Assembly: GCF_026016325.1 (NCBI RefSeq)
Contig: NZ_CP087203.1
Coordinates: forward strand, 5,828,001 to 5,892,000
Direction: 5' to 3'
Length of the DNA stretch: 64,000 nt
DNA from: Pseudomonas sp. B21-056
Lineage (GTDB): Bacteria; Pseudomonadota; Gammaproteobacteria; Pseudomonadales; Pseudomonadaceae
Made by a program: the position numbers and the translations under genes. The notes below the pieces were generated by a model. That model was not told where the DNA came from. It worked only from the letters and a program-made list of their open reading frames with translations, and did no database searches. Below, piece after piece: positions 35,219-43,498 of the stretch (position 1 is the stretch's first letter; each line of letters opens with the position of its first letter).

Positions 35219-36274
35219 TCAGACAGCCGCGTTATAGAACTGCTCGCTGCTCTTGTGCTCCACCAGCGCCTGCTCAATCGCGGCCTGGTGTACTTCGTCG
35301 GCATGTTCTTCGCGGGCTTCTGGCTGGATGCCCAGGCGTGCGAACAATTGCATGTCCTTGTCGGCCTGCGGGTTGGCGGTGGTCAGCAGCTTGTCGCCGT
35401 AGAAAATCGAGTTTGCACCGGCCATAAATGCCAGGGCCTGCATCTGCTCATTCATCGCTTCACGACCGGCCGACAGGCGCACATGGGACTTGGGCATCAG
35501 GATCCGTGCCACGGCGAGCATGCGGATGAAATCGAACGGGTCGACGTCCTCGGCATTTTCCAGCGGCGTGCCGGCGACCTTGACCAGCATGTTGATCGGC
35601 ACCGACTCCGGGTGCTCCGGCAGGTTCGCCAGTTGGATCAGCAGGTTGGCGCGGTCGTCCAGGGACTCGCCCATGCCGAGGATGCCGCCGGAGCAGATCT
35701 TCATCCCGGAGTCACGCACGTAGGCCAGGGTTTGCAGGCGTTCGCCGTAGGTACGGGTGGTGATGATGCTGCCGTAGAACTCCGGCGAGGTATCGAGGTT
35801 GTGGTTGTAGTAATCCAGGCCGGCCTGGGCCAGGGCTTCGGTCTGCTCCTGGTCGAGGCGCCCCAGGGTCATGCAGGTTTCCAGGCCCATGGCCTTCACG
35901 CCTTTGACCATCTCCAGCACATAAGGCATGTCCTTGGCCGACGGATGCTTCCACGCCGCGCCCATGCAGAAACGGGTCGAACCGATGGCCTTGGCGCGCG
36001 CGGCCTCTTCGAGGACCTTCTGCACTTCCAGCAGTTTTTCCTTATCCAGCCCGGTGTTGTAGTGGCCGGACTGCGGACAATATTTGCAATCTTCCGGGCA
36101 GGCGCCGGTCTTGATCGACAGCAGCGTGGAAACCTGGACGCGGTTGGCGTCGAAATGCGCGCGGTGCACCGTCTGCGCCTGGAACAACAGGTCATTGAAT
36201 GGCTGGACAAAGAGTGCTTTGACTTCGGCCAAAGACCAGTCATGACGCAGATTGGCAGTGGTGCTGGCGCTCAT
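35219..36274 (-). CDS. bioB: Biotin synthase
   Basis: Radical SAM enzyme of 351 residues that inserts sulfur into dethiobiotin. The 4Fe-4S motif CPEDCKYC gives Cys59, Cys63 and Cys66. Second-cluster ligands are in RFCMGAAW and ETCMTLG, with Arg in [12 protein letters not shown] 36274 ([14 protein letters not shown]) fits the family length. It diverges from comF, and a BirA-type operator overlapping a -35 (TTGACA on the minus strand) lies about 100 bp upstream. Confidence 0.96.
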   Translation of the reverse strand: MSASTTANLRHDWSLAEVKALFVQPFNDLLFQAQTVHRAHFDANRVQVSTLLSIKTGACPEDCKYCPQSGHYNTGLDKEKLLEVQKVLEEAARAKAIGSTRFCMGAAWKHPSAKDMPYVLEMVKGVKAMGLETCMTLGRLDQEQTEALAQAGLDYYNHNLDTSPEFYGSIITTRTYGERLQTLAYVRDSGMKICSGGILGMGESLDDRANLLIQLANLPEHPESVPINMLVKVAGTPLENAEDVDPFDFIRMLAVARILMPKSHVRLSAGREAMNEQMQALAFMAGANSIFYGDKLLTTANPQADKDMQLFARLGIQPEAREEHADEVHQAAIEQALVEHKSSEQFYNAAV

Positions 36275-36365
36275 GGATATTTCCTTGATTATGCTTGGCT
36301 GGCGACTGGGGGCACGCAATACCCACAGGCGCGACACGGATGTTCGGCATATTTAAGGAAGAGTC

Positions 36366-37106
36366 ATGCGCTGTCAACCACGATACGAAGGACCGGTTTA
36401 CATCTGGTTAAAAAACAAACAACTCTGTCTCCTGTGCGGCGACACCACCGATACCCAGCAACCGCTCTGCACACCGTGCGAAAGCGAACTGCCCTGGCTC
36501 GGCGATCAATGCGCCATCTGCGCCCTGCCGCTATCCATGGCCGGGCTGCGTTGTGGGCAATGCGCCGCGCAACCACCGGCCTTCGAGCGGGTCCTGGCAC
36601 CCTGGGCTTATGATTTTCCGGTGGACAGCCTGATCACCCGTTTCAAGCACCAGGCGAAATGGCCCCTCGGCCGCCTCATGGGCGAACTGTTGGCGCAGTC
36701 GCTGCAGCATCATTTCGACGAAGGCCTGGAACGGCCCGACGCGCTGGTTCCGGTTCCGCTGGCCGGTCGACGCTTGCGCCAGCGCGGGTTCAATCAGGCG
36801 GCCCTGCTGGCGCGCTGGCTCAGCGCTGCGTTGCAGCTTCCTTGCGAAGAACATCTGCTGCTGCGCATCCACGACACCCCGGCACAGCAGGCTCTCGACG
36901 CCAGGGCCCGGCGTCGGAATCTGCGCCAGGCCTTCGCCCTCGCGCCCGATGCCCCGCTGCGCAACCGCCACCTGGCTTTGGTGGACGATGTGCTCACCAC
37001 CGGGGCCACTGCCCAGACACTGGCCCAATTGCTGCTCGACGGCGGAGCCGCCCGGGTCGATGTGTATTGCCTGGCGCGCACGCCGAAACCCGGTGAGTCA
37101 GCTTGA
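36366..37106 (+). CDS. comF: ComF-family phosphoribosyltransferase-like protein
   Basis: A 246-residue ComF/GntX-type protein linked to DNA uptake or use of DNA. Two zinc-binding Cys pairs (CLLCGDTT, CTPCESE) and another pair (CAICALP, CGQC) occur in the first 70 residues. The PRPP motif is LALVDDVLTTGAT, and VPVPLAGRRLRQRGFNQA is the ComF signature. The start at 36366 lies at the edge of the BirA-type operator, so the first codons share DNA with a bioB control site; the true start may be slightly downstream. Confidence 0.9.
   Translation: MRCQPRYEGPVYIWLKNKQLCLLCGDTTDTQQPLCTPCESELPWLGDQCAICALPLSMAGLRCGQCAAQPPAFERVLAPWAYDFPVDSLITRFKHQAKWPLGRLMGELLAQSLQHHFDEGLERPDALVPVPLAGRRLRQRGFNQAALLARWLSAALQLPCEEHLLLRIHDTPAQQALDARARRRNLRQAFALAPDAPLRNRHLALVDDVLTTGATAQTLAQLLLDGGAARVDVYCLARTPKPGESA
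36372..36402. promoter_or_regulatory. BirA-type biotin operator
   Basis: TGTCAACC-N15-GGTTTACA; the arms match in 7 of 8 positions and fit the BirA consensus TTGTAAACC-N15/16-GGTTTACAA. On the minus strand the TTGACA of the left arm can serve as the bioB -35, with an AT-rich -10 near 36350. Biotin-dependent repression of bioB is inferred. Confidence 0.7.
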
Positions 37107-37163
37107 CGTGCGAGGGCCGAGGCGCCAACGTCCGCTCATTCACCCTTGCGCGCAGTTTCCGTC

Positions 37164-37928
37164 ATGTCATTACCTACGCTTCTGACCCAGCACCTTGTCC
37201 GGCGTCCGCAACGCATCGCCCTGTTGCAGCACATTGCCGAACAAGGCTCCATCACCCGCGCCGCCAAGAGCGCGGGCCTGAGCTACAAGGCGGCGTGGGA
37301 CGCCATCGATGAGTTGAACAACCTGGCGAACCAACCGTTGGTGGAACGCAGCGTCGGCGGCAAGGGCGGCGGCGGTGCCAGGCTGTCGGAAGAAGGGCAG
37401 CGTGTGCTGCGCCTGTATCTGCGCCTGCAAACCTTGCAGGCGCAATTGCTGGAAGCGAGCGAAGACGCAGGCGATCTCGGCCTGCTGAGTCGCCTGATGC
37501 TGCGCACCAGCGCCCGCAATCAATTGCACGGCAAAGTCCTCGGCATCGAGGCCCAGGGTCATAACGACCGGGTGCGCCTGGAATTGGCCCGGGGCCTGGT
37601 CATCGACACGCAGATCACCCACGACAGCACGGTGCGCCTGGAGCTGGCGATCGGCACCGAGGTGGTTGCGCTGATCAAGGCCGGCTGGCTGGAATTGTTC
37701 CCCAGCGGGCCCTTGGAAATATCGGGAATGAATGTTCTACAAGGCGTCATCGAGCACATCGCCACGGCCTCCGACGGTCCCAGCGAAGTGCGTATCGGCT
37801 TGCCCAACGGCCAGACCCTGTGTGCCCTGGCCGATCCGCTCCAACTGCAAGCGCGCAAGCTGGACACCGGCTCACCGGTGCAAGTGGTGTTTTCGGCGAC
37901 GAATGTGTTGCTCGGCACGCCGCTATAA
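37164..37928 (+). CDS. modE: ModE-type molybdate-responsive regulator
   Basis: A 254-residue regulator. The N-terminal winged helix (about 15-65: QHIAEQGSITRAAKSAGLSYKAAWDAIDEL, in two blocks) is the ModE type. Two C-terminal TOBE/Mop domains follow (ARNQLHGKVLGIEAQG and a second half ending ATNVLLGTPL). It should sense molybdate and control molybdate uptake genes, none of which are adjacent. ATG 37164 was chosen to fit the family N-terminus. Confidence 0.88.
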   Translation: MSLPTLLTQHLVRRPQRIALLQHIAEQGSITRAAKSAGLSYKAAWDAIDELNNLANQPLVERSVGGKGGGGARLSEEGQRVLRLYLRLQTLQAQLLEASEDAGDLGLLSRLMLRTSARNQLHGKVLGIEAQGHNDRVRLELARGLVIDTQITHDSTVRLELAIGTEVVALIKAGWLELFPSGPLEISGMNVLQGVIEHIATASDGPSEVRIGLPNGQTLCALADPLQLQARKLDTGSPVQVVFSATNVLLGTPL

Positions 37929-37995
37929 ACGCACTGAAACAAAAGTTTCATCGACCCGCTTTAAGGTGACTGCCAAAACCAGCAGGGAGCCTGAG

Positions 37996-39897
37996 ATGAG
38001 CCTATTAGAAGAAAACCAATCCACCGACCTGGAAAAAATCGTCGGCCTGAGCCGCCGTAGTTTCATCGGCGCCGGCGCCCTGTGTGGCGCGGCGATGTTC
38101 CTGGGCGGCAACCTGCTGAGCCGCAGCGCCCTGGCCGCCGCCGTGAGCGAAGGCACCAGCCGGTTGCTGGGCTTCGACAGCATCGCTGCCGCCACGACCG
38201 ACACCCTCACCCTGCCATCAGGCTACAAATCCTCGGTGCTGATCAGTTGGGGCCAGCCGTTGCAGAAGAACGCACCGGCATTCGACCCGAGTGGCAAGGG
38301 CACCGCGCGCGACCAGGAAATGCAGTTCGGCGACAACAACGACGGCATGAGCCTGTTCCCGTTCCCCGGCGACGAGAACCGGGCACTGATGGCGATCAAC
38401 AACGAATACACCAACTACCGCTACCTCTTCGCCCACGGCGGCCAGCCCCAATCGGCCGAAGACGTGCACAAGGCCCAGGCCAGCGAAGGCGTGTCGGTGA
38501 TCGAAGTGAAGCGCCAGGGCGGCCAATGGCAGTTCGTCCAGGCCTCGCGCTACAACCGCAGGATCCATGGCAACACACCGATTGAACTGAGCGGACCAGC
38601 GGCCGGACATGCGTTGCTGAAAACCAGCGCCGACAAGAGCGGCAAGAAAGTCCTCGGCACCTTCCAGAACTGCGCCAACGGCATGACGCCGTGGGGCACT
38701 TACCTGACCTGCGAAGAGAACTTCACCGACTGCTTCGGCAGCAGCAAGGCCGACCTGCAGTTCGATGAAGCGCAAAAGCGCTACGGCGCTACCGTCACCA
38801 GTCGCGAGATCAACTGGCATCTGTACGATCCACGCTTCGACCTGGCGAAGAATCCCAACGAACTCAATCGCCATGGTTGGGTGGTGGAAATCGATCCGTT
38901 CGATCCAGAGTCCACACCGGTGAAACGTACCGCCCTGGGCCGTTTCAAACACGAAAACGCCGCCCTGGCACAAACCAGGGATGGTCATGCCGTGGTCTAC
39001 ATGGGCGACGACGAGCGTGGCGAATTCATCTACAAATTCGTCAGCCGCGAGCGCATCAATCACAAGAACGCCAAGGCCAACCGCAACCTGCTGGACCATG
39101 GCACGCTGTACGTCGCACGCTTCGATGCCGGCGACGGTAATCCGGACCATCCGAAAGGCACGGGCCAGTGGATCGAACTGAGCCATGGCAAGAACGGCCT
39201 CGACGCCAGCAGCGGCTTCGCCGACCAGGCCGAGGTGCTGATCCATGCGCGCCTGGCCGCCAGTGTCGTGGGCGCCACGCGGATGGATCGTCCGGAGTGG
39301 ATCGTGGTCAGCCCGAAAGACGGCCAGGTCTATTGCACCCTGACCAACAACGCCAAGCGCGGCGAAGACGGCCAACCGGTGGGCGGTCCCAACCCTCGGG
39401 CCAAGAACGTCTATGGGCAGATCCTGCGCTGGCGCACCGACCGCGACGATCACGCGTCCATGACCTTCGCCTGGGACCTGTTCGTCGTGGCCGGCAACCC
39501 GACGGTACATGCCGGCACGCCGAAAGCCGGTTCGTCCAACATCAACCCGCAGAACATGTTCAACAGCCCCGATGGCCTGGGTTTCGACAAGGCCGGCCGG
39601 CTGTGGATCCTCACCGATGGTGACGTCAGCAACACCGGGGACTTCGCCGGCATGGGCAACAACCAGATGCTCTGTGCGGACCCCAACAGCGGCGAAATCC
39701 GTCGATTCATGGTCGGGCCGGTGGGTTGCGAAGTGACCGGCATCAGCTTCGCGCCGGACCAGAAGGCCCTGTTCGTCGGGATCCAGCATCCGGGTGAAAA
39801 CGGCGGTTCGACCTTCCCCGAGCACCTGCCCAACGGCAAGCCGCGCTCTTCGGTGATGGTGATTACCCGTGAGGATGGCGGCATCATCGGCGCCTGA
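37996..39897 (+). CDS. phoX: PhoX-family alkaline phosphatase, Tat-exported
   Basis: A 633-residue phosphatase of the PhoX family, calcium/iron dependent in known members. The Tat signal is LSRRSFIGAGALCGAAMFLGG (Arg20-Arg21), cleaved after ALAAA near residue 49. Conserved segments include TYLTCEENFTDCFG, GWVVEIDPFDP, GRFKHENAA and NSPDGLGFDKAGRLWI. It acts in the periplasm or is released. No clear Pho box was seen in the 67-bp gap after modE. Confidence 0.9.
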   Translation: MSLLEENQSTDLEKIVGLSRRSFIGAGALCGAAMFLGGNLLSRSALAAAVSEGTSRLLGFDSIAAATTDTLTLPSGYKSSVLISWGQPLQKNAPAFDPSGKGTARDQEMQFGDNNDGMSLFPFPGDENRALMAINNEYTNYRYLFAHGGQPQSAEDVHKAQASEGVSVIEVKRQGGQWQFVQASRYNRRIHGNTPIELSGPAAGHALLKTSADKSGKKVLGTFQNCANGMTPWGTYLTCEENFTDCFGSSKADLQFDEAQKRYGATVTSREINWHLYDPRFDLAKNPNELNRHGWVVEIDPFDPESTPVKRTALGRFKHENAALAQTRDGHAVVYMGDDERGEFIYKFVSRERINHKNAKANRNLLDHGTLYVARFDAGDGNPDHPKGTGQWIELSHGKNGLDASSGFADQAEVLIHARLAASVVGATRMDRPEWIVVSPKDGQVYCTLTNNAKRGEDGQPVGGPNPRAKNVYGQILRWRTDRDDHASMTFAWDLFVVAGNPTVHAGTPKAGSSNINPQNMFNSPDGLGFDKAGRLWILTDGDVSNTGDFAGMGNNQMLCADPNSGEIRRFMVGPVGCEVTGISFAPDQKALFVGIQHPGENGGSTFPEHLPNGKPRSSVMVITREDGGIIGA

Positions 39898-39905
39898 TAA
39901 GGCCC

Positions 39906-39980
39906 CATCGCCAGCAGGCTCGCTCCCACAAGGATCAGCAACCTTGAAGATCCACTGTGGGAGCGAGCCTGCTCGCGATG
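39906..39980. repeat. REP pair between phoX and srkA
   Basis: Inverted copies of the GCAGGCTCGCTCCCACA unit and its complement. Confidence 0.85.
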
Positions 39981-40068
39981 GCTTCAGCACAGCCACCACC
40001 TATCTGCCTCCGTCTGCGCTACCATGCTGGGCCGGACGCGGCAGCCCTGCCGCTGCGCAGGAGTCAGC

Positions 40069-41043
40069 ATGTCTCATCCGTTCGAAACCCTCACCCCCGA
40101 CCTGGTGCTCGATGCCGTAGAGAGCATCGGTTTCCTCAGCGACGCCCGGGTGCTGGCCCTCAACAGCTACGAAAACCGCGTCTATCAGGTCGGCATCGAA
40201 GACGCCGAGCCGCTGATCGCCAAGTTCTATCGCCCCCAGCGCTGGACCAACGAAGCGATCCTCGAAGAGCACCGCTTCACCTTCGAACTGGCTGATTGCG
40301 AAGTGCCGGTGGTGGCGCCGCTGATCCACAATGGCGCCAGCCTGCACGAGCACGCCGGGTTTCGTTTCACCCTGTTTCCCCGTCGCGGTGGTCGGGCACC
40401 AGAGCCGGGCAACCTCGACCAGCTCTATCGCCTCGGACAATTGCTCGGGCGCCTGCATGCGGTAGGCGCCAGCCGTCCGTTCGAACATCGCGAAGCCCTG
40501 GCCGTGAAGAACTTTGGCCATGACTCGCTGGCCACCGTGCTGGAAAGCGGTTTCGTACCCCGCAGCCTGCTGCCGGCCTACGAGTCGGTGGCAAGGGATC
40601 TGCTCAAGCGTGTCGAAGACGCCTACGCTGCCACGCCTCACCAGAACATCCGCATGCACGGTGACTGCCACCCGGGCAACATGATGTGCCGCGACGAGGT
40701 GTTCCACATCGTCGACCTCGACGACTGCCGCATGGGCCCGGCGGTGCAGGATTTGTGGATGATGCTCGCCGGCGATCGCCAGGCATGCCTGGGGCAGTTA
40801 TCGGAATTGATGGACGGCTACCAGGAGTTTCATGACTTCGACCCACGGGAATTGGCACTGATCGAGCCCCTGCGCGCCCTGCGCCTGATGCACTACAGCG
40901 CCTGGCTGGCCCGGCGCTGGGACGATCCGGCGTTCCCCCGCAGCTTCCCGTGGTTCGGCAGCGAACGTTATTGGGGTGATCAGGTATTGGCGTTGCGCGA
41001 GCAACTGGCGGCGCTCGATGAAGAACCGTTGAAGTTGTTCTGA
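40069..41043 (+). CDS. srkA: SrkA/YihE-type stress response kinase
   Basis: A 324-residue kinase of the aminoglycoside phosphotransferase-like fold. Motifs are IAKFYRPQRW (Lys52, ATP), MHGDCHPGNMMC (His197, catalytic Asp199, Asn204) and HIVDLDDCRMG (metal Asp216/Asp218). SrkA counters toxin-driven programmed death in E. coli; a stress role here is by family. ATG 40069 has CAGGAG upstream. Confidence 0.93.
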   Translation: MSHPFETLTPDLVLDAVESIGFLSDARVLALNSYENRVYQVGIEDAEPLIAKFYRPQRWTNEAILEEHRFTFELADCEVPVVAPLIHNGASLHEHAGFRFTLFPRRGGRAPEPGNLDQLYRLGQLLGRLHAVGASRPFEHREALAVKNFGHDSLATVLESGFVPRSLLPAYESVARDLLKRVEDAYAATPHQNIRMHGDCHPGNMMCRDEVFHIVDLDDCRMGPAVQDLWMMLAGDRQACLGQLSELMDGYQEFHDFDPRELALIEPLRALRLMHYSAWLARRWDDPAFPRSFPWFGSERYWGDQVLALREQLAALDEEPLKLF

Positions 41044-41074
41044 AGACCGCAGTCCAACTATCACCACAAGTCCC

Positions 41075-41164
41075 TGTGGGAGCGAGCCTGCTCGCGATGA
41101 CGGAGCATCAGTCCAAATAGCTGCCAACTGACACACCGCCATCGCGAGCAGGCTCGCTCCCACA
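41075..41164. repeat. REP pair between srkA and rarD
   Basis: Inverted copies of the GAGCGAGCCTGCTCGC unit with about 40 bp between. Confidence 0.9.
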
Positions 41165-41258
41165 AGGGGATTTGCGTTATCGCTTACATGGTTCACCCCC
41201 AACCTGACAAATCTACTTACAATCACCCCTTTGTTAGCTGCCTAAGCAAGGATTCTGC

Positions 41259-42146
41259 ATGCAAGCCGCCAACCCGCGTCGCGGGTACATCCTGGGCCTG
41301 AGTGCCTACATCATCTGGGGCTTGTTCCCCATCTATTTCAAAGCCATCGCCAGCGTGCCGGCCGTGGAGATCATCATCCATCGGGCACTGTGGTCGGCGC
41401 TGTTCGGCGCGGCGTTGCTGATGGTCTGGAAACACCCGGGCTGGTGGCGCGAGCTGCGGGACAATCCGCGTCGTTTCGCGATCCTGGCCCTGAGCGGCAC
41501 ATTGATCGCGGCCAATTGGCTGATCTACGTCTGGGCGGTGAACAACGGCCGCATGCTCGAAGCCAGCCTGGGTTACTACATCAACCCGCTGGTGAATGTG
41601 CTGCTGGGAATGCTGATCCTGGGCGAACGGCTGCGGCGCATGCAGTGGCTGGCGGTGGGGTTGGCGGCGGTTGGCGTGGCGCAGCAGGTCTGGCAGGTCG
41701 GCAGCCTGCCGTGGGTGTCGCTGGCGTTGGCGTTGACCTTCGGCTTCTATGGCTTGATTCGCAAACAGGCTCCGGTCAAAGCCTTGCCGGGGCTGGTGGT
41801 GGAAACCTGGATGCTGGTGCCGATTGCCATAGCCTGGTTGCTGTTCAACCCGACGGCCACCAGTGCCCAGGCAGCCTTCTGGACCACCTCCGAAGCCTGG
41901 TGGCTGATAGCGGCCGGCCCGGTGACGCTGGTCCCGCTGGTGTGCTTCAACGCCGCCGCCCGGCATTTGCCTTACACCACACTGGGATTTCTCCAGTACA
42001 TCGCACCAACATTGGTACTGCTGCTGGCGGTGCTGCTGTTTGGCGAGCATCTGTCGTCCAGCACCTTGGTGGCGTTCCTGTTCATCTGGGCCGGGCTTGC
42101 GGTGTACAGCGTCGATGCTGTGATCAGTATGCGCTGGCGTAACTGA
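41259..42146 (+). CDS. rarD: RarD-type EamA transporter
   Basis: A 295-residue ten-helix EamA/DMT permease. The start MQAANPRRGYILGLSAYIIWGLFPIYFKA and motif LQYIAPTLVLLLAVLLFGE fit RarD. The family name refers to chloramphenicol sensitivity in E. coli; the substrate is unknown. It is followed by a hairpin at 42169-42191. Confidence 0.92.
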   Translation: MQAANPRRGYILGLSAYIIWGLFPIYFKAIASVPAVEIIIHRALWSALFGAALLMVWKHPGWWRELRDNPRRFAILALSGTLIAANWLIYVWAVNNGRMLEASLGYYINPLVNVLLGMLILGERLRRMQWLAVGLAAVGVAQQVWQVGSLPWVSLALALTFGFYGLIRKQAPVKALPGLVVETWMLVPIAIAWLLFNPTATSAQAAFWTTSEAWWLIAAGPVTLVPLVCFNAAARHLPYTTLGFLQYIAPTLVLLLAVLLFGEHLSSSTLVAFLFIWAGLAVYSVDAVISMRWRN

Positions 42147-42168
42147 TCAAAAATCGTACAACCCTCTA

Positions 42169-42191
42169 CAGGCCACGCCTGACGTGGCCTG
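42169..42191 (+). terminator. Probable terminator after rarD
   Basis: Stem CAGGCCACG/CGTGGCCTG with a five-base loop, 22 bp past the rarD stop. The T-tract is weak (TGTGTTG), so termination may be partial. Confidence 0.55.
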
Positions 42192-42209
42192 TGTTGATCC
42201 GCCCCAAGG

Positions 42210-42355
42210 TTATCCACAGCGTCATCCCCGCCGTTTGTGCACAAGCCCTTGAAAACTGGCGATTTTTGATCATCGCCGGCAAAGGCACGCCGGGCCTGGG
42301 CTGGCGTCGGGTCTCTACAGGTTATCCACAGGCAGGGGCAGTTTTTCCTTGGATA
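42210..42355. other. Cluster of DnaA boxes
   Basis: Two perfect TTATCCACA boxes (42210-42218 and 42322-42330) and a near-box TTATCCAAG on the minus strand (42348-42355) stand within 150 bp. A 12-bp inverted repeat GATCAAAAATCG/CGATTTTTGATC (42145-42156 and 42260-42271) flanks the first. There is no AT-rich unwinding region or dnaA gene, so it is not oriC. Confidence 0.55.
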
Positions 42356-42361
42356 ACCGCG

Positions 42362-42880
42362 TCACGCCTCATCGCTGAGCTTAAGTTCTACCATCAATTC
42401 GTCGGCCAGGGTTTCCAGGCGTTCCTGCAAGGTGTCCAGCGACAAGGTCAGCGGCACGCCCAGGATGGCTTCGGCGTGAAACAGCAATTCGCTGCTCATC
42501 GGCGCCGGCCCGACATGGGTCACCAGACGCTCGACATTGACCCCCTGCTCACTCAACAACCGGGTGATGTCCCGCACGATGCCGGGACGGTCGTTACCCA
42601 CAAGCTCCATGGCGATCGGTTTCCAACTGCAAGACTCCTCGATCGTGCTCTCCGCGATGAGCACGCGAATGCCGTGGCTCGACAGCCCCTGCAAGGCTTC
42701 GATCAGCTCTTCATGGGATTCGGCCGGGACACCGAGGCGCAGTATCCCGGCAAATTGCCCGGCCAGATGCGACATGCGGCTTTCCAGCCAGTTACCGCCG
42801 TGCTCGGCAATGCATTGGGCGATGCGCTCGACCTGCCCGGGTTTGTCCGGGGCGAAAACGGTGATGACGAGATGGTCCAT
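42362..42880 (-). CDS. GcvR-like double-ACT-domain protein
   Basis: A 172-residue protein with two ACT domains: ITVFAPDKPGQVERIAQCI (about 7-25) and MELVGNDRPGIVRDITRLL (about 93-111). GcvR in E. coli represses the glycine cleavage operon through GcvA, with glycine as signal. ATG 42880 has AGGGCTGCGCC just upstream, a moderate site. The DnaA-box region is at its 3' end. Confidence 0.85.
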   Translation of the reverse strand: MDHLVITVFAPDKPGQVERIAQCIAEHGGNWLESRMSHLAGQFAGILRLGVPAESHEELIEALQGLSSHGIRVLIAESTIEESCSWKPIAMELVGNDRPGIVRDITRLLSEQGVNVERLVTHVGPAPMSSELLFHAEAILGVPLTLSLDTLQERLETLADELMVELKLSDEA

Positions 42881-42973
42881 GGCGCAGCCCTCTTGTGATG
42901 GAAGAAAGAGTATAGGCAGTGCACAAAAATCCTGTGGCAGGCGCTGTGTGTAGGTGCTGTGTAGGAGCTGTGC

Positions 42974-43078
42974 AGGAGCTGTCGAGTGCAACGAGGCTGC
43001 GATATTTTGATTTTGATTTCCGCTCTTGACTCAATTGGTAGTGGAAAGATCGCAGCCTCGTTGCACTCGACAGCTCCT
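42974..43078. repeat. Long perfect inverted repeat, third REP-like family
   Basis: Thirty-base arms (42974-43003 and 43049-43078, sharing AGGAGCTGTCGAGTGCAACG and the rest) flank 45 bases. Shorter copies of AGGAGCTGT precede it. I recall similar units elsewhere in P. fluorescens genomes. Confidence 0.85.
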
Positions 43079-43261
43079 ACGCCCGGCGGTCGCTTCTGTT
43101 CATTTCTCGATCCCCAAGCCAACAATCGTGTACAAGTCATTATATTTATCTGGAACAATCCCTATATTTTTTGAGAACATCCTGTCTCTCGTCGTGACTG
43201 TACTGCTTTAGTCGGTCGCGGAACGACGCAATTAGTCTAATTTTCACAACCGCAACCGTTC

Positions 43262-43289
43262 ATGTAGTATGCCGCAGCGCGCACTACAT
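43262..43289. promoter_or_regulatory. Inverted repeat upstream of glcB, possible operator
   Basis: ATGTAGT and ACTACAT arms with a 14-bp spacer stand 130 bp before the leader frame. The regulator is unknown. Confidence 0.35.
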
Positions 43290-43420
43290 AATGTTGGACC
43301 GATGTCTGCTTAAGGCGCAGTCGCATCCCTGAAAGCCCCGTCAGCAAGGCTTAACGCCCATGATAGGTCCCACCCAGCCGCCAGCGATGGCATGTACTGG
43401 TACCGGGGTTTGTGGTTTAA

Positions 43421-43498
43421 ATGTCCAAAGGCTTCATTGTCAAAATCGAAGAGCTGAAAAGCGAAATAGCTGAGCAGAGTGAGGCAAGCAATGACTGA
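43421..43498 (+). CDS. 25-codon leader frame overlapping the glcB start
   Basis: A short frame ([20 protein letters not shown] and five more residues) begins at ATG 43421 and ends with a TGA inside the first codons of glcB, overlapping it by eight bases. It is lysine- and glutamate-rich and has only a weak ribosome site. The overlap would allow translational coupling to glcB. It may be chance. Confidence 0.4.
   Translation: MSKGFIVKIEELKSEIAEQSEASND

Larger units (their letters stand above)
42881..43420. other. 540-bp intergenic region between gcvR-like gene and the glcB leader
   Basis: It contains a 30-bp perfect inverted repeat (42974-43078), an AT-rich stretch at about 43130-43180, and a shorter inverted repeat at 43262-43289. 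The divergent promoters of the gcvR-like gene and glcB must lie here, but no strong consensus promoter was seen. Confidence 0.5.

Noticed and set aside
42145..42361. Chromosomal replication origin
   Set aside because: DnaA boxes are present, but there is no AT-rich unwinding element, no dnaA/rpmH context and no box array of origin size.
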